Below, piece by piece: positions 8,462-18,531 of a stretch of 64,000 bases of DNA. Source of the DNA: Bacteroidales bacterium (GTDB lineage Bacteria > Bacteroidota > Bacteroidia > Bacteroidales > UBA12077); contig JAEINU010000010.1 of the NCBI GenBank assembly GCA_016342685.1, forward strand, positions 1 to 64,000. The letters are read 5' to 3'. The position numbers and the translations under genes are program-made. How positions within the stretch are numbered: position 1 is the first letter of the stretch; the number at the start of each line of letters is the position of its first letter. The notes beneath the pieces are model-generated. The model saw only the letters and a list, made by a program, of their open reading frames with translations. It did no database searches and was not told the origin of the DNA.

Positions 8462-9661
8462 TTACAATGTTCTTCCTGGATAAGCTTTTAATGCAGCCTC
8501 TAATGTTTCCATTGCATTAGCTAAATCTTCTTTCTTTAAAACATAAGCAATACGAACTTCGTTTTTACCTAAGCCTGAAGTTGCATAAAATCCTGTAGCA
8601 GGGGCAACCATAACTGTTTGCTTTTTATATTCAAAATCAGTTAAAATCCATTGAGCAAATCGATCTGCATTATCAATTGGAAGTTTTACAACTGTATAGA
8701 AAGCACCTTTTGGCATTGGGCAATAAACACCTTCCATTTTATTTAGAGCTTCAACCATAAAGTTTCTGCGATCGATATATTCGTTGTAAACTCCTTCGAA
8801 ATAATCGTTTGGAGTATTTAATGCTGCTTCACTAGCCCATTGTCCGAACGATGGTGGACATAAACGAGCTTGAGCAAATTTCATAGCGGCATTAATTACA
8901 TCTTTATTTTTTGTAATCATTGCTCCAATACGAACACCACACATGCTGTAACGCTTAGAAACAGAATCTATCAAAATAACATTGTTTTCTATTCCTTTAA
9001 GATTCATCGCAGAAAAGTGTGTGAGTCCATCATAGCAAAACTCACGATAAACTTCATCAGAATATAAATACAAGTCGTACTTTTCAATTAAAGTTTTTAA
9101 CTGTTGTAATTCATCTTCTGAGTATAAATATCCCGTTGGATTATTTGGGTTACAAATTACAATACCTTTTGTTTTTGGAGTGATTAATTTCTCAAATTCT
9201 TCGATTGAAGGTAAAGCAAAATCATTTGTTATCGAAGCTGTAATTGGTTTAACAACAACGCCTGTAGAAACAGCAAAACCATTGTAGTTTGCGTAAAATG
9301 GTTCCGGAATAATAACCTCGTCACCAGGGTTTAATGTAGATAAAAAAGCAAAAGTTATAGCTTCCGATCCACCAGTTGTTATTAACATCTCAGTATGGTC
9401 TACATCGATACCAACACTTTGATAATATTTTGCCAAACCTTTACGGTACGATTCGTTGCCGGCAGAATGGCTATATTCAATAACTTTTTTGTTTATATTT
9501 TTGACAGCTTCTAATGCTACATCTGGTGTAGGAATATCTGGTTGTCCAATGTTTAAATGATATACCTTATGGCCTTTCTTTTTTGCTTCCTCAGCAAATG
9601 GCACCAATTTTCTAATTGGTGAAGAAGGCATGTTTTGTCCCTTTTGTGAAATTTGTGGCAT
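8462..9661 (-). CDS. Pyridoxal-phosphate aminotransferase, class I/II
   Basis: The 399-residue protein is a fold type I aminotransferase related to aspartate aminotransferases. Visible landmarks are LNIGQPDIPTPD near the N-terminus, NPNNPTG at 171-177, SDEVYREF at 201-208 and the PLP-binding Lys236 in DSVSKRYSM, followed by the phosphate-binding Arg in GVRIGAM. It probably interconverts aspartate or another amino acid and its 2-oxoacid; the exact substrate cannot be read from the sequence. It follows the DUF1573 gene by 30 bases and is probably co-transcribed with it. Confidence 0.87.
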   Translation of the reverse strand: MPQISQKGQNMPSSPIRKLVPFAEEAKKKGHKVYHLNIGQPDIPTPDVALEAVKNINKKVIEYSHSAGNESYRKGLAKYYQSVGIDVDHTEMLITTGGSEAITFAFLSTLNPGDEVIIPEPFYANYNGFAVSTGVVVKPITASITNDFALPSIEEFEKLITPKTKGIVICNPNNPTGYLYSEDELQQLKTLIEKYDLYLYSDEVYREFCYDGLTHFSAMNLKGIENNVILIDSVSKRYSMCGVRIGAMITKNKDVINAAMKFAQARLCPPSFGQWASEAALNTPNDYFEGVYNEYIDRRNFMVEALNKMEGVYCPMPKGAFYTVVKLPIDNADRFAQWILTDFEYKKQTVMVAPATGFYATSGLGKNEVRIAYVLKKEDLANAMETLEAALKAYPGRTL

Positions 9662-9691
9662 GGTTATATGTATTTAAAAATCAAAAAAATA

Positions 9692-10120
9692 TTAATTATT
9701 TATATCTGCAACTACTTGATTTTTTACAGTCCCGGTTATTTTTAAAGTAACTGGCGATGTTTTTGCGTTTGAATAAACTCTTATCGTTTTTGTAAAAGAT
9801 CCTTTAATTTTAGTATTGTATTTTACAACAATTGTTCCTGTTTTTCCTTTTTTTATTGGACTTTTTGGCCAAGTTGGAGTTGTGCAACCACAAGAAGCAC
9901 GAACATTAGTTAATAACAATGGTTCTTTTCCTGTGTTTTTGAATTTAAATTCACAGGTTCCATTTCCATTATACTCAACAGTTCCATAATTGTGTGTTGT
10001 TTCTTCGAAATAAATTTCAGGCATATTTTTAGTGTCCTGATTTGTGTTTATTTCTTCTTGTGAAAATGAGCTAAAAGCAGCTACACTAATGAGTAAAAGG
10101 CTTAAAAGTATTTTTTTCAT
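9692..10120 (-). CDS. Secreted DUF1573 protein
   Basis: The protein (142 residues from the chosen ATG) has a signal peptide (MKKILLSLLLISVAAFSSFS) and one DUF1573 domain with the typical FKNTGKEPLLLTNVRASCGC segment. The domain is an Ig-like fold common in Bacteroidota exported proteins, and its role is not established. An upstream in-frame ATG at 10147 was rejected because it would place nine residues before the signal peptide and overlap a perfect -7 promoter element at 10145-10152. Confidence 0.85.
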   Translation of the reverse strand: MKKILLSLLLISVAAFSSFSQEEINTNQDTKNMPEIYFEETTHNYGTVEYNGNGTCEFKFKNTGKEPLLLTNVRASCGCTTPTWPKSPIKKGKTGTIVVKYNTKIKGSFTKTIRVYSNAKTSPVTLKITGTVKNQVVADINN

Positions 10121-10144
10121 AATTCTGTTATTAAGATTGAAATA

Positions 10145-10152
10145 CAAAGTTA
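10145..10152 (-). promoter_or_regulatory. -7 promoter element of the DUF1573-aminotransferase unit
   Basis: The minus strand reads TAACTTTG, an exact TAnnTTTG, about 25 bases before the chosen ATG. The -33 region is weak. Confidence 0.45.
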
Positions 10153-10309
10153 ATTTTTATTGGCAAAACTAAATATGTTATTTAATATTTATCAGAAAAT
10201 TAACTATGTTTTTTATGATCAGAATGAAACGAAATATGCGAATAAATTTATATTTTTACAGACTTTTCAAAATTGAATTATATTACAAATAAATAGAAAT
10301 AGCATTAAA

Positions 10310-12928
10310 ATGGAAATTCCTGCAAAGTACGATCCAACATTAATTGAAGATAAGTGGTATAAATATTGGATGGATAAAGGCTTTTTTCACTCAGAGCCAG
10401 ATGATCGAGAAGCTTATACTATCGTAATACCTCCACCAAATGTTACTGGAGTATTACATATGGGACATATGTTGAATAATACAATTCAGGATATCTTGGT
10501 CCGTCGAGCAAGAATGCAGGGAAAAAATGCTTGTTGGGTTCCTGGAACCGATCATGCATCAATAGCCACAGAAGCAAAAGTTGTTGCTAAACTTCGTGAA
10601 GAAGGAATCGATAAAAATACTTTAAGTCGTGAAGAGTTTCTTGCTCATGCTTGGGAATGGAAAGAAAAACACGGCGGGATAATTTTAGAACAGCTTAAGA
10701 AATTAGGTGCTTCGTGTGATTGGGAACGAACAAAATTTACAATGGACGACAACATGTCGGAAAGTGTAATTAAAGTTTTTGTTGATTTATATAATAAAGG
10801 ATTAATTTACCGTGGAGTGCGAATGGTAAATTGGGATCCACAAGCAAAAACAGCAGTTTCCGACGAAGAAGTAAATCATAAAGAAGTTCAATCCAAATTA
10901 TATTATGTTCGTTATAAAGTGGAAGGCGAAGATAGTTTTGTAACTATTGCTACAACACGTCCTGAAACTATTTTAGGGGATACCGCAGTTTGTGTTCATC
11001 CTAATGATGAAAGATTTAAAAAACTACATGGTAAAAAAGTTATTGTTCCTTTAGTGAATCGATCCGTTCCTATTATTTTAGATGAGTATGTTGATCAGGA
11101 ATTCGGTACAGGAGCTTTAAAAATAACGCCCGCTCATGATATTCATGATTACGAAATAGGTGATAAGCATAATTTAGAAACCATCGATATTTTTAACGAT
11201 GACGGAACAATGAACGAGAAAGCACAACTTTACGTTGGCGAAGATCGATTTAAAGTTCGTAAGCTAATTGTTAAAGACCTTGAAGCGGCTAATCAAATAG
11301 TAAAAATTGAAGATTATATAAATAAAGTTGGTTACTCAGAAAGAACCGATGCGGTTATCGAACCAAAACTTTCTATGCAGTGGTTTTGCAATATGGAAGA
11401 CTTAGCTAAGCCGGCATTAGAACATGTAATGAATGACGATGTTCAGTTTCATCCTGCAAAATTTAAGAATACATACAAACATTGGATGGAAAATGTAAAA
11501 GACTGGTGTGTTTCTCGTCAATTGTGGTGGGGACAAAGAATACCAGCTTATTATTTACCTGAAGGTGGTTATGTTGTTGCAAAATCAGATAACGAGGCTG
11601 TTGAAATAGCAAAAGAAAAAACAGGAAATCAAAATTTGACGATTGCTGATTTACGTCAGGATGATGATGTTTTAGATACTTGGTTTTCTTCTTGGTTATG
11701 GCCAATTTCAGTTTTCGATGGAATAAACAATCCAGATAATAAAGATTATAACTATTACTATCCAAGTAATGATTTAGTTACTGCTCCAGAGATTTTATTT
11801 TTCTGGGTAGCACGAATGATTATGGCTGGATACGAATATAAAGGCGAGAAACCATTTAAGAATGTATATTTAACTGGTATTGTACGAGATCAACAGCGAC
11901 GAAAGATGTCTAAATCATTAGGGAATTCTCCTGATCCAATTGATCTTATGAAAAAATATGGAGCAGATGGTGTTCGTGTTGGAATGTTATTATGTTCTCC
12001 TGCTGGTGGCGATTTACTTTTTGATGAAAACTTAACAGAACAAGGTCGTAATTTTGGAAATAAAATCTGGAATGCATTCCGTTTGGTTAAAAGTTGGGAA
12101 GTTGATGAAACTTTAGAACAACCAGAATCTGCAAAAAAATCAATCGAGTGGTTTAAGCATAGATTAAATTCTGAAATTGCAAATATTAATGATCTTTACG
12201 AGAAATTCAGATTGTCGGATGCCTTAATGGCGGTTTATAAATTGTTCTGGGATGAATTTTCATCTTGGTATTTAGAGCTAGTTAAACCAGCTTATCAAAA
12301 GCCAATCGATAGAAAATCATACGAAGAAACTTTAGAGTTCTTTAATATTTTAGTTAAAGTTCTTCATCCAATTATGCCTTTCTTAACTGAGGAGATTTGG
12401 CAGTTAATAGAAGAGCGTAAAGAAGGTGAAAGTTTAATGGTTGAAAAAATGCCAGAAGCAGAATCTTCTGATGAAAATATTATTGAAGCTTTTGAAAGAG
12501 TTAAAGAAATTATTTCTGGTGTTCGTAATGTACGTAACGAAAATAATATACCTCAAAAAGAGTCTTTTGATTTAAAAGTTAAAGGCGATTACGACAAGGA
12601 ATATAACGATTGTATAGCCAAGATGGCTAACCTAACGTCAATCGAAAGTACGGATGTTAAAATTGATGGTGCTGTTACATTTATGGTAAAATCTGCAGAG
12701 TTTTATATTGAGTTAGGCGATTTAGTAAATGTAGAAGATGAGCTGAAGAAGCTGAGCGAAGAACTCAAGTACAATAAAGGGTTTTTAATTTCGGTTCAGA
12801 AAAAATTGAGTAACGAGAAATTTGTTAGCGGAGCTCCGGAAAAAGTTGTGAATATTGAAAAGCAAAAAAGAGACGACGCTGAATCTAAAATTAAAGTTTT
12901 GGAAGAAAGAATAGCAAGCTTAAAATAA
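10310..12928 (+). CDS. valS: Valine--tRNA ligase
   Basis: The 872-residue class I synthetase charges tRNA(Val). The HIGH motif appears as HMGH at residues 50-53 within [15 protein letters not shown], and the KMSKS motif lies at 532-536. The editing (CP1) domain contains [14 protein letters not shown] and [12 protein letters not shown]. The last ~70 residues form the Arg/Lys-rich coiled coil typical of ValS. Length is normal for the family. It is followed by a terminator-like hairpin before glnA, so the two genes are probably separate units. Confidence 0.97.
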   Translation: MEIPAKYDPTLIEDKWYKYWMDKGFFHSEPDDREAYTIVIPPPNVTGVLHMGHMLNNTIQDILVRRARMQGKNACWVPGTDHASIATEAKVVAKLREEGIDKNTLSREEFLAHAWEWKEKHGGIILEQLKKLGASCDWERTKFTMDDNMSESVIKVFVDLYNKGLIYRGVRMVNWDPQAKTAVSDEEVNHKEVQSKLYYVRYKVEGEDSFVTIATTRPETILGDTAVCVHPNDERFKKLHGKKVIVPLVNRSVPIILDEYVDQEFGTGALKITPAHDIHDYEIGDKHNLETIDIFNDDGTMNEKAQLYVGEDRFKVRKLIVKDLEAANQIVKIEDYINKVGYSERTDAVIEPKLSMQWFCNMEDLAKPALEHVMNDDVQFHPAKFKNTYKHWMENVKDWCVSRQLWWGQRIPAYYLPEGGYVVAKSDNEAVEIAKEKTGNQNLTIADLRQDDDVLDTWFSSWLWPISVFDGINNPDNKDYNYYYPSNDLVTAPEILFFWVARMIMAGYEYKGEKPFKNVYLTGIVRDQQRRKMSKSLGNSPDPIDLMKKYGADGVRVGMLLCSPAGGDLLFDENLTEQGRNFGNKIWNAFRLVKSWEVDETLEQPESAKKSIEWFKHRLNSEIANINDLYEKFRLSDALMAVYKLFWDEFSSWYLELVKPAYQKPIDRKSYEETLEFFNILVKVLHPIMPFLTEEIWQLIEERKEGESLMVEKMPEAESSDENIIEAFERVKEIISGVRNVRNENNIPQKESFDLKVKGDYDKEYNDCIAKMANLTSIESTDVKIDGAVTFMVKSAEFYIELGDLVNVEDELKKLSEELKYNKGFLISVQKKLSNEKFVSGAPEKVVNIEKQKRDDAESKIKVLEERIASLK

Positions 12929-12982
12929 TATTTCTTGCTGATAATAAGTGTTTAAAGTATATTATATTTAATAACATATTTT

Positions 12983-13041
12983 AAAAGGACTCCGAACTAT
13001 CGTTTTTTAAAGAATTCTCACTAGTTTAGTAGTCCTTTTTT
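12983..13041 (+). terminator. Long-loop terminator between valS and glnA
   Basis: AAAAGGACT at 12983-12991 pairs with AGTCCTTTT ending in a T tract at 13041, and an inner AACTA/TAGTT pairing extends the stem. The loop is unusually long (~30 bases). It lies 17 bases before the glnA start, so it could end valS transcripts or act as a leader structure for glnA. Confidence 0.55.
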
Positions 13042-13058
13042 AACATAAATATTGAATT

Positions 13059-14564
13059 ATGAAAGAATTAGAAATTAGATTGAATCCAAATCCATTGGTT
13101 CAATTTCTTAAGAAACCTGCAGCAGAGTTTACTCGTCAGGATATTATATATTTTTGTGAAGAGAACGAAATTGAAATGATTAATTTTCGTTATGTTGGCG
13201 AAGATGGTAAATTGAAATCATTAAACTTTGTTTTAAATAGTAAACAACATCTAGAAGATTTATTATCAACAGGAGAGCGTGTTGATGGTTCTAGTTTGTT
13301 TTCTCATATAGAAGCAGGATCAAGTGACTTGTATGTTATCCCAAGATTTAAAACAGCATTTGTTAATCCTTTTTCTGATTATCCAACATTAGATATTTTA
13401 TGTAGCTTTTATACAAGCGAAGGATTGCCATTAGAAAGTGCACCTGAGCATATTTTAAAGAAAGCGATTAATGAGTTTCGTGAAACTACAGGATATGACT
13501 TCAAAGCAATGGGTGAGTTGGAGTATTATGTTGTTAGCGAAACAGAAGAGTTATATCCTGGAATTGATCAAAAAGGATATCATGAATCGCCACCATTTAC
13601 AAAAAATGGACATATTCGTAAAGAAGCAATGAGTTTAATTTCTCAATGTGGTGGACAAATTAAATATGGACACTCTGAAGTTGGAAATTTTGTAAGCGAC
13701 GATGAACTTTTCGAACAACAAGAAATAGAATTTTTACCTGTTGATCCACAAGATGCAGTTGACCAATTAGTAGTTGCAAAGTGGATTTTAAGAATGCTCG
13801 GCGATGAGTTTGGTGTTAATATTAGTTTTGCACCAAAAATTACTGTTGGAAAAGCTGGTAGTGGATTACATATTCATATGCTTTTAGAAAAAGACGGAAA
13901 AAATATAATGGTTGAAGGTAGTGGTTTAGGTAATGATGCCAGGAAAATGATTGCTGGTATTCTTGATCTTTCTTCTTCATTAACTGCATTTGGAAATACA
14001 ATTCCAACATCTTACTTACGTTTGGTTCCACATCAAGAAGCACCTACAAACATTTGTTGGGGCGATAGAAACCGTTCTGTACTAGTTCGTGTTCCACTTG
14101 GTTGGATTGCAGATACAAGTATGATTCTTGATGCAAATCCACAAGAAACAGGAGCTATTCCTTATGTTGCAGGAAAGCAAACTGTAGAATTACGTTCGGG
14201 TGATGGTTCTGCTGATATCTATTTATATATGGCTGGTATTATTGTAGCTGCTCAACACGGTTTACAAATGCCAAATGCTCTTAAAATGGCTGAAAAATTA
14301 TATATGGATGTAAATATTTTCGATGATGAGCACAAAGATAAATTAGCTAAACTAGAATGTTTACCTCAATCATGTTGGGAATCTGCTGATGCTTTAGCTG
14401 AAAAACGTGAGTTTTTCGAAAAAAGTGGAATTTTCCCTAGTGGAACTATAGATCAGATCGTTAAAAAACTAAAATCATTTGATGATAAAGATCTAAGCGA
14501 AAGATTGTATGGTAAAGAAGATGAGTTAAGAGAATTAGTTATGAAATACTTGCACTGCATGTAA
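13059..14564 (+). CDS. glnA: Glutamine synthetase
   Basis: The 501-residue protein is a GlnA-family enzyme that makes glutamine from glutamate, ammonia and ATP. Recognisable elements are the N-terminal beta-grasp segment with RVDGSSL, the metal-site strand MGELEYYV, the GSGLHIHM loop, and the nucleotide/substrate region VPHQEAPTNICWGDRNRSVL. It is slightly longer than the common ~470-residue GlnA. A monocistronic unit is suggested by terminator-like structures on both sides. Glutamine is also the amide donor used by GatDE encoded nearby, but no direct link is shown. Confidence 0.92.
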   Translation: MKELEIRLNPNPLVQFLKKPAAEFTRQDIIYFCEENEIEMINFRYVGEDGKLKSLNFVLNSKQHLEDLLSTGERVDGSSLFSHIEAGSSDLYVIPRFKTAFVNPFSDYPTLDILCSFYTSEGLPLESAPEHILKKAINEFRETTGYDFKAMGELEYYVVSETEELYPGIDQKGYHESPPFTKNGHIRKEAMSLISQCGGQIKYGHSEVGNFVSDDELFEQQEIEFLPVDPQDAVDQLVVAKWILRMLGDEFGVNISFAPKITVGKAGSGLHIHMLLEKDGKNIMVEGSGLGNDARKMIAGILDLSSSLTAFGNTIPTSYLRLVPHQEAPTNICWGDRNRSVLVRVPLGWIADTSMILDANPQETGAIPYVAGKQTVELRSGDGSADIYLYMAGIIVAAQHGLQMPNALKMAEKLYMDVNIFDDEHKDKLAKLECLPQSCWESADALAEKREFFEKSGIFPSGTIDQIVKKLKSFDDKDLSERLYGKEDELRELVMKYLHCM

Positions 14565-14585
14565 TCATAAACTTAGAATAAATTC

Positions 14586-14615
14586 AAAGCGTACTTTTTA
14601 AGTGCGCTTTTTTTA
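14586..14615 (+). terminator. Terminator after glnA
   Basis: A 9-bp stem (AAAGCGTAC / GTGCGCTTT, one G-U pair) with a TTTTTAA loop is followed by a T tract. It sits about 20 bases after the glnA stop codon. Confidence 0.85.
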
Positions 14616-14702
14616 TTGTTATTATTCCATAAACTCATCGTAAAGAAATGTCATATTAAGCTTTTTGAATAGAGTGTTTTTGAAATTTATTTTGCAATTT
14701 AA

Positions 14703-16793
14703 CTAGCTTAATACATCTTTGAATTCGATGTCTTGAGAAGCTAAAACAAATATTTTGTTTGGAATATCTTTTGTGTTTTCTTTTAGTATTTTGTAGTAAG
14801 CTTTAAAATCTTCGTCTGGGTGTTTTAAACCAATCATTACAACATCACTCTTCGATGATTCCTCCTTAAGGATATTCCAGAAATTTCTTCCGTTCGAAAT
14901 CAAAACCTGAGTGTTAAATCCTACACGCATCTCTGTTAAAATGTTTGTTAGGTTTTGGCGAGCACCTTTGGCTGCTTCTTCGGTTGGAACAGCCATTTTT
15001 ATACAAATATTTGTATGTTGCCAATGCGGACTGTGTTTAATTAAATATCCCAGAATCATCATTAATCCACCGTTACCCTTTAAACCTCCCCACCAAATAT
15101 CAATTTTTTTGTTATTCTTATAATCAAGCTTAAAATGATTTTGTAAGATAATTACATTCCGTTTCGATTTGTAAAAATGATTAATCATTTCTGAATACTC
15201 ATCGTGATGACTAACTTCTTCGGTGTCGCCAAGCAAAATGGTGTTTGGTACTAAAGATCCTAAGCCATAAGAGTTTACAAGCTGAATGGCTCCTTTGAAC
15301 GTATTGTCGGAGCGGGTAACACGAACCAATGTGCGAATATTTTTATCATTTAAATAATCAGAAATTTGCCTTTCATAGTCAACTGTTTTTTCTTGAGCAA
15401 CTTTTGTTTCAGGAAGTATTGTGGCTACAGTAATTAATCCTTTTTCTTGAACTAACCCATATGCAAAATCAATTAAATGCCATCTTTTTTGTGGCATTCC
15501 CGATAAAACAAGAATGTTTGGTCTCCAGCTTTTAGGATCCGATTTAGTATCTAATCTAAGCAATGCATACCGTGCAATTTGGAGTAACATACCACTTCTT
15601 ACATCGCCCCATGTTGTTTTTAATCTTCGCCGGCGTAACCAAAAATATACAATCATAATAAAAAGGATTGCTAATACGGTTGCTAAAGCATTTATCAAGA
15701 ACATTACAGTAAAACATCCTATTGTTCCTAGAATAGAAAATACCCAATGAACCTTGAATTTAGGTCTGAACGATGGACTTTCCAACAAACGTTCAAGTCC
15801 AGCAGTAATGTTTAAAATTCCATAAGTTGCCAAAAAGAACATTGTAAGAATAGGAGCAATGGCATTTAAGTTTCCTAGATAAACTAAAATTATAGTTAGT
15901 AGCATTGTGAAAATTGTCGCCCATCTGGGAATTAATTCAGGGCCCGAACCAATACCTAAGAAAGAAAGTTGTTTGGGTAAAACTTTATCTTTTGTAAGAG
16001 CCTGTAAAACTCTTGGTGCACCCATTAAACTGCCAACAGCGCTAGATAATGTTGCTCCCCACACTCCAAGTAAGATCGCTCCTCCCCAGAATGCAATTTT
16101 GTACATCACTAAGGAATCATCAATTAATGTTTTTTGATCGACCCAAAGAGCTAGGAAAATAGGAATAATCATATAAACTATAAATCCAACACCGATTGCT
16201 AAAAAGGTTCCTTGGGGGATAGATTTTGATGGATTTTGCAAATCGCCAGACATATTAACTCCCGCCATAATTCCTGTTACCGCAGGAAAGAAAACGGCAA
16301 AAACTTTCCAGAAATTTGCTGTGTTTTCAGATGTAATCTTTAAAATCTCTGTTTGAGGTTCACCTATGGGACCGCCCATAAATAGAGAAATAAGCGAAAG
16401 AACTATAACACCCAAAATAATATATTGCAATCGAATAGCAGCTTTGGTTGAAAATAAAGAGAGTATTCCCAAAAGCAATGTTGTTACAATTCCAATTAAT
16501 TTTATGTTTAAAGATGGGAATATAGTAACAACACTTTCTGAAAATCCTATAATATAAAGTGCTACAGAAAAGGCTTGTGCTAAATACAATGGAATTCCAA
16601 CAGCTCCTCCAATCTCGATTCCCAACGATCTACTTATCATATAATAAGCACCACCAGTTTTTACAGGAGTATTTGTTGCAATTGCTGCAATGGATAAAGC
16701 TGTTAAAAATGTTATTGAGGTAGAAAGAGTAACTATTACTAATGTGCCAACTAATCCAACATTACCAACAACCCACCCGAAACGTAAATACAT
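14703..16793 (-). CDS. Cation-chloride-cotransporter-like APC permease
   Basis: The ORF from the first ATG encodes 696 residues: about eleven to twelve membrane helices up to ~390, then a soluble C-terminal domain resembling that of SLC12-type (CCC) transporters. The helix-1 segment MYLRFGWVVGNVGL and the SLMGAPRVLQALTKD segment are typical. The start is uncertain. The reading frame stays open for 39 codons upstream, back to the pdxH stop, and that stretch encodes LNTFGGVFTPSILTILGVI, the usual beginning of helix 1. No ATG, GTG or TTG exists there, so translation may begin at a rare codon such as ATT near 16883-16886. It is the last gene of the nadC-yihY-pdxH run. The transported ion is unknown. 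Confidence 0.85.
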   Translation of the reverse strand: MYLRFGWVVGNVGLVGTLVIVTLSTSITFLTALSIAAIATNTPVKTGGAYYMISRSLGIEIGGAVGIPLYLAQAFSVALYIIGFSESVVTIFPSLNIKLIGIVTTLLLGILSLFSTKAAIRLQYIILGVIVLSLISLFMGGPIGEPQTEILKITSENTANFWKVFAVFFPAVTGIMAGVNMSGDLQNPSKSIPQGTFLAIGVGFIVYMIIPIFLALWVDQKTLIDDSLVMYKIAFWGGAILLGVWGATLSSAVGSLMGAPRVLQALTKDKVLPKQLSFLGIGSGPELIPRWATIFTMLLTIILVYLGNLNAIAPILTMFFLATYGILNITAGLERLLESPSFRPKFKVHWVFSILGTIGCFTVMFLINALATVLAILFIMIVYFWLRRRRLKTTWGDVRSGMLLQIARYALLRLDTKSDPKSWRPNILVLSGMPQKRWHLIDFAYGLVQEKGLITVATILPETKVAQEKTVDYERQISDYLNDKNIRTLVRVTRSDNTFKGAIQLVNSYGLGSLVPNTILLGDTEEVSHHDEYSEMINHFYKSKRNVIILQNHFKLDYKNNKKIDIWWGGLKGNGGLMMILGYLIKHSPHWQHTNICIKMAVPTEEAAKGARQNLTNILTEMRVGFNTQVLISNGRNFWNILKEESSKSDVVMIGLKHPDEDFKAYYKILKENTKDIPNKIFVLASQDIEFKDVLS

Positions 16794-16910
16794 TATTACA
16801 CCAAGAATTGTTAGAATTGATGGTGTAAATACTCCTCCAAAGGTATTTAGGCGATTCTGTATTTTGGGCTCTTGACTTTTAATAATTGTAGAGATTAGGA
16901 TTCTGATTAA

Positions 16911-17552
16911 TTAAGGTGCAAGTCTTCTTATTTTCCAATCATTATCGTCAAGATAGTATTCTAATCTGTCGTGCAAGCGATTGGGTCTACCTTGCCAAAA
17001 TTCAATGGTATATGGTGTTAAAGTATATCCACCCCAATTGCTAGGCTTTTTAATTGGATTGCCTGAGAATTTTTGATTAAATTCTTCTTGTTTATCTTCT
17101 AAATATTTTCTGTTTGGTATTTCCTGACTTTGTGGTGAAGCCCAAGCTCCAATTCTTCTTTTTGCGGAACGAGTTAAATAATATTCTTCTGATATTTCTT
17201 TAGAAGCTTTTTCTATTCTACCTTCAATCCGAATTTGTCTTTCAAGTTCTGGCCAATAAAATAATAAACTTCCGTAATGATTTTCAGAAATTTGATGTCC
17301 CTTTCTACTATCGTAATTTGTATAAAAGATGAAATTTTCATCTTTGATTTCCTTTAAAAGAACCATTCTTGATGATGGCTGAAGATTTTTCCCTACTGTT
17401 GAAAGCGACATTGCTGTAGGTTCTTTAATTCCTGAACTTATTGCTCTGTCAATCCACTTATTAAATTGCTCAAAGGGATTTTGATGAACATCCTTTTTCC
17501 CAAGGGGATTTTGTCTGTAATCATTTCTGATTTTATCATATTTCTTATCCAT
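16911..17552 (-). CDS. pdxH: Pyridoxamine 5'-phosphate oxidase
   Basis: The 213-residue protein is a PdxH flavoenzyme that oxidises pyridoxamine or pyridoxine phosphate to pyridoxal phosphate using FMN. Conserved parts include PTAMSLSTVGKNLQPSSRMV, FYTNYDSRKGHQI, the GAWASPQSQ loop, and the C-terminal EFWQGRPNRLHDRLEY. Length is normal. It sits 12 bases after yihY, and its stop codon is in the same frame as the following transporter, with no spacer in that frame. Confidence 0.95.
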   Translation of the reverse strand: MDKKYDKIRNDYRQNPLGKKDVHQNPFEQFNKWIDRAISSGIKEPTAMSLSTVGKNLQPSSRMVLLKEIKDENFIFYTNYDSRKGHQISENHYGSLLFYWPELERQIRIEGRIEKASKEISEEYYLTRSAKRRIGAWASPQSQEIPNRKYLEDKQEEFNQKFSGNPIKKPSNWGGYTLTPYTIEFWQGRPNRLHDRLEYYLDDNDWKIRRLAP

Positions 17553-17564
17553 AGCAAATGATTT

Positions 17565-18497
17565 TTATTGCTCCGAATTCTCAAGTTGAGCATTGTTTAT
17601 ACTGGCATTAAGCTCAAAACCCAGAATTAGTGCAAAAGAATTAAAATACAACCACAATAAAACAACCATAATTGTTCCGATGGAACCGTACAGTTTGTTG
17701 TATTGTCCAAAATTATTTACAAAATACGAAAAACCTAGCGAAGTTAAAAGTGCTAATATGGTTGCTACCGATGATCCTGCAGAAATAAATTTCCATTGAT
17801 CTTTTTTAGCTGGGGCAAAATAATATAAAAACGAAATTGAAAAGAAGAATAAAGCTATAACTACAAGCCATTTAGCGGCGCTTATTAAATAGTAAATTAA
17901 ATCCGTTTGGATAATGTTAAACTCCACAAGTTTTGTTAAAACAAATTGTCCAAATGTCAATAAAATTACCGAAGCAGAAATCAATACAAAAATCATAAAA
18001 ACCAAGAATGTTGAAACTGCTCTAATTGCAGTCCATTTTCTAGTGTCTATTGTATGGTATGTATTGTTGAAAGCCTGAATTAGTGCATGTACAGCATTTG
18101 TAGAAAATATTAAACTGGCGAATGCACCAAAGGAAAATACTCCAATTTTTTTAACGGTAACAACTGAAACAAGAGTCGATTCAAAATACTGAAAAGCATT
18201 TTGCGGTAAAAATTCCTGAATTAAATGAAGTAATTCAAGCTGTAAATTTTTTACTGGAATAAATGGTATTAGAGTAAATAAAAAGAGCATGGTTGGAAAA
18301 ATTGCCAATGCAAAGTTAAAAGCAATAGCAGAGGCTCGTGTTGCTAAATAACCATTTTTAGCTCCAGAAATAAAAAATGTAATCACATTATAAATGGGAA
18401 CTTTATCAAATCCTGGCAAAGAAATTTCTTTTGCTTTTTCTTTGATTTTAAGAGTTTTGCTTTTTATAAATGATCGTTTTTCGATAGATTCAGACAT
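17565..18497 (-). CDS. YihY/BrkB family inner-membrane protein
   Basis: The 310-residue protein shows about six membrane helices between residues 50 and 300 and the family motifs ASAIAFNFALAIFPTMLFL and YGSIGTIMVVLLWLYFNSF. YihY/BrkB proteins were once annotated as RNase BN; their function is still uncertain, with transport or efflux proposed. It lies between nadC and pdxH in the same direction with short spacers, so it is probably co-transcribed with cofactor genes. Confidence 0.88.
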   Translation of the reverse strand: MSESIEKRSFIKSKTLKIKEKAKEISLPGFDKVPIYNVITFFISGAKNGYLATRASAIAFNFALAIFPTMLFLFTLIPFIPVKNLQLELLHLIQEFLPQNAFQYFESTLVSVVTVKKIGVFSFGAFASLIFSTNAVHALIQAFNNTYHTIDTRKWTAIRAVSTFLVFMIFVLISASVILLTFGQFVLTKLVEFNIIQTDLIYYLISAAKWLVVIALFFFSISFLYYFAPAKKDQWKFISAGSSVATILALLTSLGFSYFVNNFGQYNKLYGSIGTIMVVLLWLYFNSFALILGFELNASINNAQLENSEQ

Positions 18498-18531
18498 TAG
18501 ATTTCTTGGGAGCTATTAACTGTTGTGTAAA

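Noticed and set aside
9692-10147. Longer DUF1573 frame starting at 10147
   Set aside because: It puts nine residues before the signal peptide and overlaps a perfect -7 element.
14911-16875. Several plus-strand frames inside the CCC transporter gene
   Set aside because: They are antisense shadows of a conserved transporter with no start signals or known domains.
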